A DNA stretch of 8,872 nucleotides. Origin: Gammaproteobacteria bacterium. Lineage in GTDB: Bacteria; Pseudomonadota; Gammaproteobacteria; SZUA-21. The stretch spans positions 1-8,872 of the forward strand of contig JALUUZ010000385.1 in assembly GCA_027021095.1 (NCBI GenBank), in the 5' to 3' direction. Below are positions 1 to 6,716 of this stretch, one piece after another. The position numbers and the translations under genes are program-made. Under the pieces are notes generated by a model. That model ran no database searches. It saw only the letters and a program-made list of their open reading frames with translations, and was not told the DNA's origin. Positions within the stretch are counted from its first letter, which is position 1. Every line of letters begins with the position of its first letter.

Positions 1-116
1 GGATGCATCTCAGCGAGCTCGATCTGCGGCAGGTGTTGAACCTGCCGATTCGCACTGCCGGCCACTGCTATGCCTGTACCGCCGGGCAGGGCAGCAGCTG
101 CGGCGGTGCGCTGTAA
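1..116 (+). CDS. C-terminal end of a Cys-rich protein, probably ArsS-type radical SAM (DUF3641) protein
   Basis: Partial gene that enters from the left edge; the first full codon is at position 3 and the TAA stop is at 114-116, giving 37 visible residues. The tail ends in HCYACTAGQGSSCGGAL, a C-x2-C pair followed by a third Cys in a Gly/Ser-rich ending. From memory this resembles the extreme C-terminus of the DUF3641 domain of arsenosugar-biosynthesis radical SAM proteins (ArsS), whose members end in a similar Cys-rich motif; that match is recall, not a search. The radical SAM core would lie outside the window. It is separated from the next gene by about 190 nt, so it probably belongs to a different transcript. 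Another Cys-rich metalloprotein tail remains possible. Confidence 0.5.
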   Translation, partial: MHLSELDLRQVLNLPIRTAGHCYACTAGQGSSCGGAL

Positions 117-134
117 CCTGTCTTTTGGCACCGA

Positions 135-151
135 ATCCCCGGTTTGGGGAT
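135..151 (+). other. Small hairpin after the first gene
   Basis: ATCCCC (135-140) can pair with GGGGAT (146-151) around a GGTTT loop. It lies 19 nt after the upstream stop codon. No T-run follows directly; the first T-rich stretch starts about 15 nt later (166-179), so it is a poor fit to an intrinsic terminator. It may be an attenuated or processing stem, or chance. Confidence 0.3.
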
Positions 152-280
152 GAATTGCGCAGCGTTTCCTTTCTATTTTCGCAGATTCAGCAGCCAGCCT
201 GGGTTGTTTGCCCGAAATTTGCTTAAGAATGGTAATGGGTTACAAGTTCGTCGCAGTAGAGAAGTGAGCAATGCGGGCTA

Positions 281-292
281 AATGTTAACATT
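281..292. promoter_or_regulatory. Perfect 12-bp palindrome before the operon
   Basis: AATGTTAACATT equals its own reverse complement and ends 18 nt before the ATG at 311. Its position in the leader of an eight-gene operon fits an operator for a dimeric regulator or a start-proximal element. No convincing sigma-70 promoter is visible in 117-280; the best pair (TTGTTT at 204 and AAGAAT at 225, spacer 15) is weak. Functional assignment is inference. Confidence 0.3.
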
Positions 293-310
293 CATTAAGA
301 GTGATACCGG

Positions 311-2023
311 ATGAGCGCAAAAAAAGCGGTTGAGGTCATCAGGCCGGCGGACCTGCCGGCACCACCGCAGGCGGCGATGGAGATCATGCGCGCCTGTGCG
401 GATGCAAAGGTCAGTAACAAGGTGTTGTCGGTGATCGTCAGCAACGATCCGGTGTTGTCTGCGGCACTGCTGCGGGTCGTCAACTCGCCGTTTTTTGGTT
501 TTGGGCGTGAAATCAGTAATATTACTCATGCTGTGACCCTGCTTGGACACAACGCACTGCGTAACCTGGTGCTTTGTATCTCGGTGCGTGACGCGCTGAA
601 CGCGCGATCGATCAGCGGTTTCGATGTCAACCTCTACTGGGAAGATGCACTGCGGCGTGCAGTCGCTGCAAAACAGCTGGCGATCGCGTGTGAGACAAAG
701 GACCATGAGGACTGCTTTACCAAGGGATTGCTGCAGGATTTCGGCTTGTTGGTGCTGATGCACCTGTTTCCCGACCGGGGTTACCTGTGGCCGGAGCTGC
801 GTGCCGCAACCCCGGTCGAACGCATGCGGATTGAACTGGCCAATTACCAGGTGACGCACGATCAGATCATGCAGCAGCTGGCCGTGTCGTGGAATCTTCC
901 TGACGATATCGCACAGCCGATTGCCTGCCATCACTCGCTCGACGCACTACGCCCGGCCGCGACGGAGCAGCTGCTGCGGCAGGCGTCGGTATTGCATTGT
1001 GCCGATTGGCTGGTTTGTGTCTATACCACGGAAGCGAAAAACGAGATTCTGACGCAGGCACGGGAATTGGCCGGCAACGAACTTGGCCTGTCCTCAGACC
1101 AGGTCGATGCCTGCCTGGCGGCGATGCCGGAAGGGGTCGAGGAGACCGGCCGTGCATTGGGGTTCCGGGTCGGCGCGCAGCAGGATTTCGATACGATTCT
1201 GAAACAAGCCAACCTGACCCTGGCGGAAGAAAACCTGAGCTACCAGGAATTGACCTGGAGGCTGCACAATGCGCTCAGGGAAAGAGACAGGTATGCGGAT
1301 GAGTTGAACCGCGAACTGGCGCTGGCGCGGGAGATACAACAAAACCTGTTGCCGCGGCAAGAGGATGCCGGTCTGCCTGTGCATGGAATCAATATTCCGG
1401 CAAAAATACTGTCGGGAGATTTTTACGACTATTTCCGGCTCGATGACGGCAGGGTGTATTTCAACCTTGCCGATGTCTCAGGCAAAGGTATTACCGCAGC
1501 GCTGCTGATGGCCAAGGCCTGCAGCTTGTTTCATTGCCTGGCGAAGCAGGGTCATGAGCCGGCAAGTCTGTTATCGATACTTAACAACGAGATCGCTGAG
1601 AATGCGATTCGTGGTATGTTTGTGACCATGATCGCCGGCAGTTACGATCCCGGCACCGATGAAGTCAACCTGGTCAACGCGGGTCACCTGCCAGCCCTGG
1701 TATTGCGTAAGGATATGAAAGTGGTGGAAATTCCGGCTCAATCGCCACCGTTGGGGGTGATGTGTGACTGGAAATTTAAGGAAATAAGGTTTAAATTAAA
1801 CGCTTCATCCATCTATGCTTTTACTGATGGGCTTACCGAACACAAGTTGAAAAACGGCAACATGCTTGGTCTTGCGGGGTTTAAAAAGATTATCACCAGA
1901 CTGGCCCGCCATTCAGCAGTGGAGCGCCTGCGTATCATTATCGACTATGTGGCGGAAGGCAATGCCCTGACGGCGAAGGACGATATCACCATGTTGTTGC
2001 TGGAGCGCAGAAGTGGACATTGA
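311..2023 (+). CDS. HDOD domain - SpoIIE-type PP2C serine phosphatase (RsbU-like)
   Basis: 570-aa cytoplasmic signalling phosphatase expected to dephosphorylate a STAS-domain antagonist. Residues ~10-210 form an HDOD domain: the usual HD pair is degenerate (LLQDFG at 141-146) and HH is at 207-208, typical of this non-catalytic sensor/scaffold. A charged helical, probably coiled-coil linker spans ~300-345. Residues ~340-567 are a SpoIIE/PP2C phosphatase with its metal-binding motifs intact: GDFYD (369-373), DVSGKG (388-393), NAGH (456-459), TDG (505-507) and DDIT (557-560). The ATG at 311 has AAGAG 9 nt upstream. Its 3' end overlaps the kinase gene by 11 nt, implying translational coupling. 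It is the first gene of the operon and the likely signal input. The signal sensed by HDOD cannot be read from sequence. Family call is firm; the substrate is inferred from context. Confidence 0.93.
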   Translation: MSAKKAVEVIRPADLPAPPQAAMEIMRACADAKVSNKVLSVIVSNDPVLSAALLRVVNSPFFGFGREISNITHAVTLLGHNALRNLVLCISVRDALNARSISGFDVNLYWEDALRRAVAAKQLAIACETKDHEDCFTKGLLQDFGLLVLMHLFPDRGYLWPELRAATPVERMRIELANYQVTHDQIMQQLAVSWNLPDDIAQPIACHHSLDALRPAATEQLLRQASVLHCADWLVCVYTTEAKNEILTQARELAGNELGLSSDQVDACLAAMPEGVEETGRALGFRVGAQQDFDTILKQANLTLAEENLSYQELTWRLHNALRERDRYADELNRELALAREIQQNLLPRQEDAGLPVHGINIPAKILSGDFYDYFRLDDGRVYFNLADVSGKGITAALLMAKACSLFHCLAKQGHEPASLLSILNNEIAENAIRGMFVTMIAGSYDPGTDEVNLVNAGHLPALVLRKDMKVVEIPAQSPPLGVMCDWKFKEIRFKLNASSIYAFTDGLTEHKLKNGNMLGLAGFKKIITRLARHSAVERLRIIIDYVAEGNALTAKDDITMLLLERRSGH

Positions 2024-2447
2024 CACCAAGGTGCTGGAGCTGCGTTTCCCGTCCTGTTCAGACAGGCTTAAAGTGGTACGTGCAGTGGTCTGTGCGACAG
2101 CAAACATGTACGGGTTCGACTCCAATGATGTCGACAGCATGGTGCTGGCCGTCAACGAAGCCTGCATGAATATAATTCAGCATGCTTACGGCGGTGAATG
2201 TATCGGTGATATCGTGTTGGAGATACTCGACCGCTCTGACCGGCTGGTGTTCCGGTTGACTGATTTTGCAAGGCCGGTAGACCGAAGTACAATCAAGCCG
2301 CGGGACCTGAATGATATTCGCCCGGGTGGACTGGGAGTGCATTTGATCAACCAGGTGATGGATGAAGTGCATTACAGTGAGGCCCCCGGCCGCCACGGGA
2401 ACGTAATTGAAATGATAAAGAATATAAAACATCGGGAAGGTGCGTGA
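2013..2447 (+). CDS. RsbW/SpoIIAB-type serine kinase (HATPase_c_2), anti-sigma-factor-like
   Basis: 144-aa GHKL-fold protein kinase, expected to phosphorylate the STAS protein encoded next. The N box is clear (VNEACMNIIQHAYG: E49, N53, H57) and so is the glycine-rich lid PGGLGVHLI (104-112). The G1 box reads DFARPVD (84-90); relatives usually have Gly where Ala86 stands. Start chosen at GTG 2013 because GGAG at 2002-2005 lies 7 nt upstream and the 11-nt overlap with the phosphatase gene suits coupled translation. The stop at 2445-2447 shares one base with the ATG of the STAS gene. Together with the flanking phosphatase and STAS genes it completes a partner-switching module. No sigma factor is encoded nearby, so calling it an anti-sigma factor would be an assumption; its partner may be only the STAS protein. 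Confidence 0.9.
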   Translation: MDIDTKVLELRFPSCSDRLKVVRAVVCATANMYGFDSNDVDSMVLAVNEACMNIIQHAYGGECIGDIVLEILDRSDRLVFRLTDFARPVDRSTIKPRDLNDIRPGGLGVHLINQVMDEVHYSEAPGRHGNVIEMIKNIKHREGA

Positions 2448-2776
2448 TGGAATTTGAAGTGACTGTTGAAGAGGGGTACACAGTAATCGCATTGAAGGGT
2501 GAAGTGGATTTGCATTACTCTCCAGTGGCGCGCAAACAGATTTTGAAATACCTCAAAGACAAGCATAATGTACTGGTGGACTTGTCCAGCGTGGAGTACA
2601 TCGACAGTTCGGGGGTCGCCAGCCTAGTCGAGGGTTACCAACTGGCGAAAGAGAACGGGCTGGATTTCGCGCTGGTAGGTATCAGTGATGCGGCCAAGCA
2701 CGTACTGCAACTGGCGCGGCTGGACCAGATCTTCCGTATCTATAGTACTGTCGACGATTATGTAAACAGTAAATAG
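2447..2776 (+). CDS. STAS-domain protein (anti-sigma antagonist / MlaB-like)
   Basis: 109-aa single STAS domain. The signature YIDSSGVASL lies at 51-60; Ser55 in DSSG aligns with the serine that SpoIIAB phosphorylates in SpoIIAA, so this protein should be the substrate of the kinase before it and of the first-gene phosphatase. Start: ATG 2447, with GGGAAGG at 2434-2440, 6 nt upstream; a GTG at 2444 would leave only 3 nt. It overlaps the kinase stop by one base and ends 20 nt before the permease start. In E. coli the STAS protein MlaB is a subunit of the Mla transporter and binds the ATPase MlaF. Placement here, between kinase and permease, makes a double role plausible: partner-switch output and transporter subunit. 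The STAS fold is firm; the role is inferred. Confidence 0.92.
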   Translation: MEFEVTVEEGYTVIALKGEVDLHYSPVARKQILKYLKDKHNVLVDLSSVEYIDSSGVASLVEGYQLAKENGLDFALVGISDAAKHVLQLARLDQIFRIYSTVDDYVNSK

Positions 2777-2796
2777 CGCGCACGCTGGAGCAGGCA

Positions 2797-3615
2797 TTGG
2801 GGTTTATTTTTCGCCATATAGGTTTGTTTTTCGAGAGGGTCGGCCGTGGATTTGTTCAGGGGATTGAAGAAATTGGCTATGTCCTGGTGCTGTTGGTCGA
2901 AAGCCTGTATTGGGTGTTTGTCGGTTTCCTGCGCAAGCAGCCGGTCAGGGTCGACGCAGTATTCAAGGAAGTGCGGGAGATCGGCTTCAATGCGGTATTG
3001 ATCGTATCCGTGTTGTGCATGGCGGTGGGGACCATGCTGGCGATCCAGGGAATTACTTCGCTGCGCCAATTCGGGCAGGAACTGCTGGTCGTGGACCTGG
3101 TTGCGCGTTCGGTGACACGGGAGTTTTCACCGCTGATCGTCGGTATCCTGGTTGCCGGACGTTCAGGTTCAGCGATCACTGCGCGGATCGGTACCATGAG
3201 TGAGTCGCAGGAGATCGATGCGTTACAGGTAATCGGTATAAATCCGGTCAGGCACCTGGGAGCGCCGGTGCTGGTCGGCATGGTCATCGCCGTACCGCTG
3301 TTGACTGTATTGGGAGACCTGATGTGTATTCTCGGTGCCGGGCTGTTCTCCAGTGCCGAGATGGATATGCCGTTGAAGATCTATCTCGATCGGACCATGT
3401 CGGTGTTGACCGTCGATGACGTGCGCCAGGGTCTGATCAAGAGCGGGGTGTTTGCAACCATCATCGCGCTGATCGGAGTCAGCAACGGCTTCCAGGTCGG
3501 CAGTGGCTCGGAAGGTGTCGGGCGCTCGACGACCCGTTCAGTGGTGCTGGCGATCAGTTGTATCGTGATAGCGGACATGATTTTTACTTACTTCTTGAAT
3601 ATAGGCTCGTTGTGA
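2797..3615 (+). CDS. MlaE-family lipid ABC transporter permease
   Basis: 272-aa inner-membrane permease of an MCE-type phospholipid transporter. Hydrophobic segments lie near residues 27-45, 63-85, 112-121, 155-183, 215-230 and 248-270. The family core (AGRSGSAITARIGTM, 120-134, then QEIDALQVIGINPVRHL, 138-154) is well preserved. Start assigned to TTG 2797: GGAG at 2787-2790 sits 6 nt upstream and no ATG or GTG in frame fits better. The length is close to E. coli MlaE (about 260). The gene lies 20 nt behind the STAS gene and overlaps the ATPase gene by 4 nt (GTGA), so the two transporter subunits should be made in a coupled way. In E. coli the order is mlaF-mlaE; here the permease comes first. 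Transport direction cannot be read from the sequence. Confidence 0.94.
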   Translation: MGFIFRHIGLFFERVGRGFVQGIEEIGYVLVLLVESLYWVFVGFLRKQPVRVDAVFKEVREIGFNAVLIVSVLCMAVGTMLAIQGITSLRQFGQELLVVDLVARSVTREFSPLIVGILVAGRSGSAITARIGTMSESQEIDALQVIGINPVRHLGAPVLVGMVIAVPLLTVLGDLMCILGAGLFSSAEMDMPLKIYLDRTMSVLTVDDVRQGLIKSGVFATIIALIGVSNGFQVGSGSEGVGRSTTRSVVLAISCIVIADMIFTYFLNIGSL

Positions 3616-4448
3616 ATACGAAACCGGCTGATTCGGAATACGCGGTCGAGGTGGAAAACCTGGTGACTCACTACGGGTCCCGGCGGATACTGAATAATGT
3701 CAACCTCAAGGTCCGCTACGAAGAAATCATGGTGATCATGGGAGGCAGTGGTTCGGGCAAAAGTACGCTGCTGCGCTATATGCTTGGACTGGGCACGCCG
3801 ACTTCGGGTTCGATCAAGATTCTCGGCAAAGACATCACCAAGATGAGCAGCCAGGAGTTGTACGAGATGCGCAAGGAAATGGGGGTCTCGTTTCAGGGTG
3901 GAGCCTTGCTGCGCTCATTGACGGTGGGTGAAAATGTCTGCCTGCCGTTGAAAGAGCATACCAAGCTCGACGAGAACACCATGCGCATCATGGCACGTAT
4001 GAAGCTCGAGGTGGTCAACCTGGCGAACTTCGAAGACCTGATGCCGTCGGAATTGTCCGGTGGGATGATCAAGCGCGCCGCGCTGGCCAGGGCGATCGTC
4101 ATGGACCCGAAACTGCTGTTTTTCGATGAACCGTCGGCGGGTCTCGACCCGGTGGTGGCGGCCGAGCTGGACGACCTGATCCTGCATTTGCGTTCGGCGA
4201 TGAAGATGACGATCATCGTGGTGACGCACGAGTTGGAAAGTGCGTTCAAGATCGCCGATCGTATTACCGTACTGGACCAGGGTAACATTCTGATGACGGG
4301 TACGGTCGAAGAAGTCAAAAACAGCAAAAACAAGCGTATCCAGGATTTGTTGAACCGCAGGCCCCGCCAGGAGGAGATCGATCCGGAGGCTTACCTGCGG
4401 CGGCTGTTGGGTGAAAAGGATGACGGCCAGGGTAGTAACGTGGCCTGA
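3612..4448 (+). CDS. MlaF-like ABC transporter ATP-binding protein
   Basis: 278-aa cytoplasmic ATPase powering the MlaE-like permease. All nucleotide-binding motifs are present: Walker A GGSGSGKST (44-52), Q-loop Gln95 in SFQGG, signature LSGGM (148-152), Walker B LLFFDEP with Asp172/Glu173, and H-loop His206 in VVTHE. The C-terminal tail after ~240 is charged (NRRPRQEEIDPEAYLRRLLG), the region through which E. coli MlaF interacts with its partners. Start chosen at GTG 3612: it gives a GTGA overlap with the permease stop and has AGG at 3603-3605. A TTG at 3558 in the same frame would add 18 residues encoded inside the permease gene and is unlikely. If the STAS protein is MlaB-like, this is its expected binding partner. 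Confidence 0.95.
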   Translation: MNTKPADSEYAVEVENLVTHYGSRRILNNVNLKVRYEEIMVIMGGSGSGKSTLLRYMLGLGTPTSGSIKILGKDITKMSSQELYEMRKEMGVSFQGGALLRSLTVGENVCLPLKEHTKLDENTMRIMARMKLEVVNLANFEDLMPSELSGGMIKRAALARAIVMDPKLLFFDEPSAGLDPVVAAELDDLILHLRSAMKMTIIVVTHELESAFKIADRITVLDQGNILMTGTVEEVKNSKNKRIQDLLNRRPRQEEIDPEAYLRRLLGEKDDGQGSNVA

Positions 4449-4491
4449 TGCGGATTTTATTGAAGTTTACTAACCAAGAGAAGAGCGCACG

Positions 4492-5424
4492 ATGAAGCGT
4501 GAAAATGTCAATTACCTGGTGGTGGGTATTTTCGTGACCAGCCTGATGTTGCTGCTGATGGTCGTGTTGTACCGGCTGGCGGTGCATAACGAAGATACCG
4601 ATACTTATTACTTCCTGTTCAAGAACATTACCGGCATCAAGGTCGGGACCACGGTGACTTATGGTGGTTTCCGTATTGGTTCGGTAGCGGGAATCGAGCC
4701 GAGTGACAAGTCGGGCCAGACAGGTTCGAAGAAAAAAGACGGTGAGATGATGTTCAAGGTCAAGGTCAAGGTCAAGAAGGGTTGGCGGATTCCGGCAAAC
4801 AGTGTCCCAAGGATCGTAGCACCGAACCTGCTTGCGGAACAGCAGATCGATATCGAGGAAGGTTCAAGCCATCATCTGCTGAAGCCACACAGTGTCGCCC
4901 GGGGCGCCAAGGGGGAAGGGTTGATGTCATCGTTCAATACGATTGCCAACGAAGTGACTTCCCTTTCCAGCGAAAAACTCAGGCCGTTGTTGGACAACCT
5001 GAACAAGCAGGTGGATGATATCGGCAGCCGGCTGTCTGAACAGATTCCAAAGATCGGGGAAAATGTAAACAAGCTGCTGGTAAAACTGGATCAGAGTGCC
5101 GAAAGCCTGAACGATATCATTGGCGGTAAAAACAGAAAAAAAATTGACGCAATGCTGAGCAATTTCAAGACAACATCCGAGCAGATGGTGCAGCTGAGCA
5201 AGAAATTGAATCGTATCGTAGGTAAAAATGAACAAGGAATACACAGATCGATCAATGCCCTGCGAAAATCCCTGGAAACAATCTCCGGCCGTATCAGTGC
5301 GATTGTGTATAATATCGAGCAGACCTCAAGAAATATGAGTGAATTCAGCCACAAAATCCGGCAGAATCCAGGATTGCTGATTGGCGGCAAGTCACCGAAG
5401 GAGCGTGGCATCTATAAGCGTTGA
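4492..5424 (+). CDS. MlaD-family MCE-domain substrate-binding protein with long helical tail
   Basis: 310-aa inner-membrane-anchored periplasmic protein. An N-terminal transmembrane helix (about 8-30) is followed by a single MCE domain (about 37-123) with the conserved GGFRIGSVAGIE (58-69). From about 145 to 295 the protein is predominantly helical with heptad-like leucine/isoleucine spacing, far longer than the tail of E. coli MlaD (183 aa). It ends with NPGLLIGG (292-299), an ending I recall from lipoprotein-associated MCE proteins. Known MCE proteins form hexamers with a central lipid channel; the long tail suggests an extended periplasmic needle, which is inference. The purine-rich stretch AAGAGAAGAG (4476-4485) provides the ribosome site. 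The gene starts 43 nt after the ATPase stop. An in-frame run of AAGGTC hexamers at 4756-4773 encodes the KVKVKV strand. Confidence 0.93.
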   Translation: MKRENVNYLVVGIFVTSLMLLLMVVLYRLAVHNEDTDTYYFLFKNITGIKVGTTVTYGGFRIGSVAGIEPSDKSGQTGSKKKDGEMMFKVKVKVKKGWRIPANSVPRIVAPNLLAEQQIDIEEGSSHHLLKPHSVARGAKGEGLMSSFNTIANEVTSLSSEKLRPLLDNLNKQVDDIGSRLSEQIPKIGENVNKLLVKLDQSAESLNDIIGGKNRKKIDAMLSNFKTTSEQMVQLSKKLNRIVGKNEQGIHRSINALRKSLETISGRISAIVYNIEQTSRNMSEFSHKIRQNPGLLIGGKSPKERGIYKR

Positions 5425-5507
5425 AGCCGGTACAGAAAGGACTTCGCGAAGCAGTCCATGAACGATCAACAAGAATATAAAGCGAAATGTATAGAAGGAC
5501 AAAGGCA

Positions 5508-6179
5508 ATGAAAAGGGTGGTAAGCTGGTTGCTGCTGGGTGGCCTGTCGCTGGCGCTGGCGGGGTGTGGCATATTCGGAGGCACGAAAACACCGCCGGAC
5601 CGTTACTACAGTTTGCCCCATAAAGACCCTGCCAAGGTACTGTCCAGGCCCGTGCTCAATGGAGTGCTGGCGGTCGAACGCCTGCAGGCCGATACACTGC
5701 GCGACGATACCCACCTGCTGTACGTGATTTCCGACCGGCCGCTTGAAATCACCAAGCACGATTACCGCTACTGGACCAACTCACCGACCATACTGGTGCA
5801 GCAGCGTTTCTACACCTACCTGAACAAGGCCCGCTTCGCCAAGCGGGTCATGCGCTATGACCCTGCGATCAAGGCTGACTACCTGTTACGTGCACGGTTG
5901 CAGAACTTCGAGCGCCTGGTCAGCCCGCAGAAACTGGAAGTGCTGGTCAGTGTCGAGATCACGGTGGTCAAATACAACGGTGACGTGGTGTTTGCTCCGG
6001 TTGCCTATACGGAACGGTTGGAATACCCGCGAGGCGGCACCGCGGACGAGACCATTCATACTTCTGTCAAAACGTTCGAACGCGCGTTGCGCAGGATTCT
6101 TGACAGGTTTATCAGTGACTTTTCATCACACAAACGCGGTAAAAAGAAAGCTAAAAAACGCCCTGCACGTAAACACTGA
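5508..6179 (+). CDS. ABC-type transport auxiliary lipoprotein (DUF330/PqiC-like)
   Basis: 223-aa predicted outer-membrane lipoprotein, the partner that would receive the MCE channel at the outer membrane. The signal peptide MKRVVSWLLLGGLSLALAGC has a lipobox LAGC with Cys20 as the lipidated residue; Gly rather than Asp at +2 predicts sorting to the outer membrane. The mature part begins with DRYYSLP and contains the VERLQADTLRDD and YRYWTNSPTILVQQR stretches, in keeping with the ABC_trans_aux/DUF330 family. The last 15 residues (KRGKKKAKKRPARKH) are strongly basic, which is unusual. Start set at ATG 5508, preceded by AGAAGG (5493-5498); an upstream in-frame ATG at 5487 would put a basic extension before the signal peptide and has a poor ribosome site. 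It lies 83 nt after the MCE gene and 3 nt before the last operon gene. No MlaC-type soluble carrier is present. Confidence 0.88.
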   Translation: MKRVVSWLLLGGLSLALAGCGIFGGTKTPPDRYYSLPHKDPAKVLSRPVLNGVLAVERLQADTLRDDTHLLYVISDRPLEITKHDYRYWTNSPTILVQQRFYTYLNKARFAKRVMRYDPAIKADYLLRARLQNFERLVSPQKLEVLVSVEITVVKYNGDVVFAPVAYTERLEYPRGGTADETIHTSVKTFERALRRILDRFISDFSSHKRGKKKAKKRPARKH

Positions 6180-6182
6180 CCG

Positions 6183-6692
6183 GTGAAGCTGCGATTGGCA
6201 GACTGGCATGCGGAGCCGATGGCAGCGGATGCCGCAGCGCGCCTCAAGCAAACGGCCAGGCGGGAACAGGCCATGGCAGTGCGCGGGCGCAGGCCTTGTG
6301 CTGACTGTGATGTCGCAATGATGATTGCGGACTATTGGCTGGGTAAGGACATACAGCAGAATCTGCAGACGCTGTTGGCCACCGCCGGCACGCCGCGCAC
6401 TATCGCGTTGTCGCACCTGGTCTATGGGCAACTCCTGATCAGCAGGAAACTGGCAGGTGCGATGGCGGCATTGCAGCAGGGCCTGCACGTGGCAACGGAC
6501 CTGCTTTCGGCGGCCGACTATCTGCGGGTGATGAAGCGGCACCAGTTGCTTGCTTGTCTTCCGCTGCAACAAACTCCCTCACCGGCGGCTGGCTTGAGCC
6601 AGTTGCTTACTGAAGCCCGGGTAATTCAAAAACTCAAATCCGGCCGTTCCTCCAAGCCCTCTCCTTGGGACAGCTCCGACACACTTGGTTGA
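6183..6692 (+). CDS. Hypothetical helical protein, possibly TPR-like
   Basis: 169-aa protein that I do not recognise. It has no signal peptide or membrane segment, so it is probably cytoplasmic. It is mostly helical; residues ~75-105 (SHLVYGQLLISRKLAGAMAA and following) match the spacing of a tetratricopeptide repeat, and a CADC motif (C-x2-C) lies at about 39-42. The C-terminal ~30 residues are Ser/Pro/Lys-rich and look disordered. The GTG at 6183 is 3 nt after the lipoprotein stop, but its ribosome site is weak; an in-frame ATG at 6219 (residue 13) is an alternative start. Position at the end of the operon suggests a function with the transporter or signalling module, but nothing in the sequence defines it. 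The sigma-54 promoter begins 25 nt after its stop, so its 3' end may double as upstream regulatory DNA. Confidence 0.75.
   Translation: MKLRLADWHAEPMAADAAARLKQTARREQAMAVRGRRPCADCDVAMMIADYWLGKDIQQNLQTLLATAGTPRTIALSHLVYGQLLISRKLAGAMAALQQGLHVATDLLSAADYLRVMKRHQLLACLPLQQTPSPAAGLSQLLTEARVIQKLKSGRSSKPSPWDSSDTLG
6542..6611 (+). repeat. 13-bp direct repeat upstream of the sigma-54 promoter
   Basis: CCAGTTGCTTGCT (6542-6554) recurs as CCAGTTGCTTACT (6599-6611), 12 of 13 bases equal, 57 bp apart. The copies sit about 200 and 145 bp upstream of the predicted sigma-54 start, the usual distance for enhancer-binding-protein sites. Both lie in the same codon phase and encode Gln-Leu-Leu, so a coding coincidence is a real alternative. 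Confidence 0.25.
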
Positions 6693-6716
6693 AAAAAGAG
6701 TGACCTGGTTCACGTT

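Noticed and set aside
126..141. TGGCAC as a second sigma-54 promoter
   Set aside because: No GC-containing -12 element lies at the required 10-base distance.
278..934. 218-codon open frame on the - strand
   Set aside because: It lies opposite the HDOD domain of the phosphatase; His/Gln/Arg-rich translation is typical of an antisense shadow.
3558..3611. Upstream TTG start for the ATPase
   Set aside because: It would lie deep inside the permease gene and add a non-family N-terminus; GTG 3612 with the GTGA overlap is the better start.
5487..5507. Upstream ATG for the lipoprotein
   Set aside because: It would put seven residues before a well-formed lipoprotein signal and lacks a good ribosome site, whereas ATG 5508 has AGAAGG at a suitable distance.
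311..6692. A classical stress-sigma-factor operon
   Set aside because: No sigma factor gene is in the window; the module runs straight into transporter genes. A distant sigma factor partner cannot be excluded.
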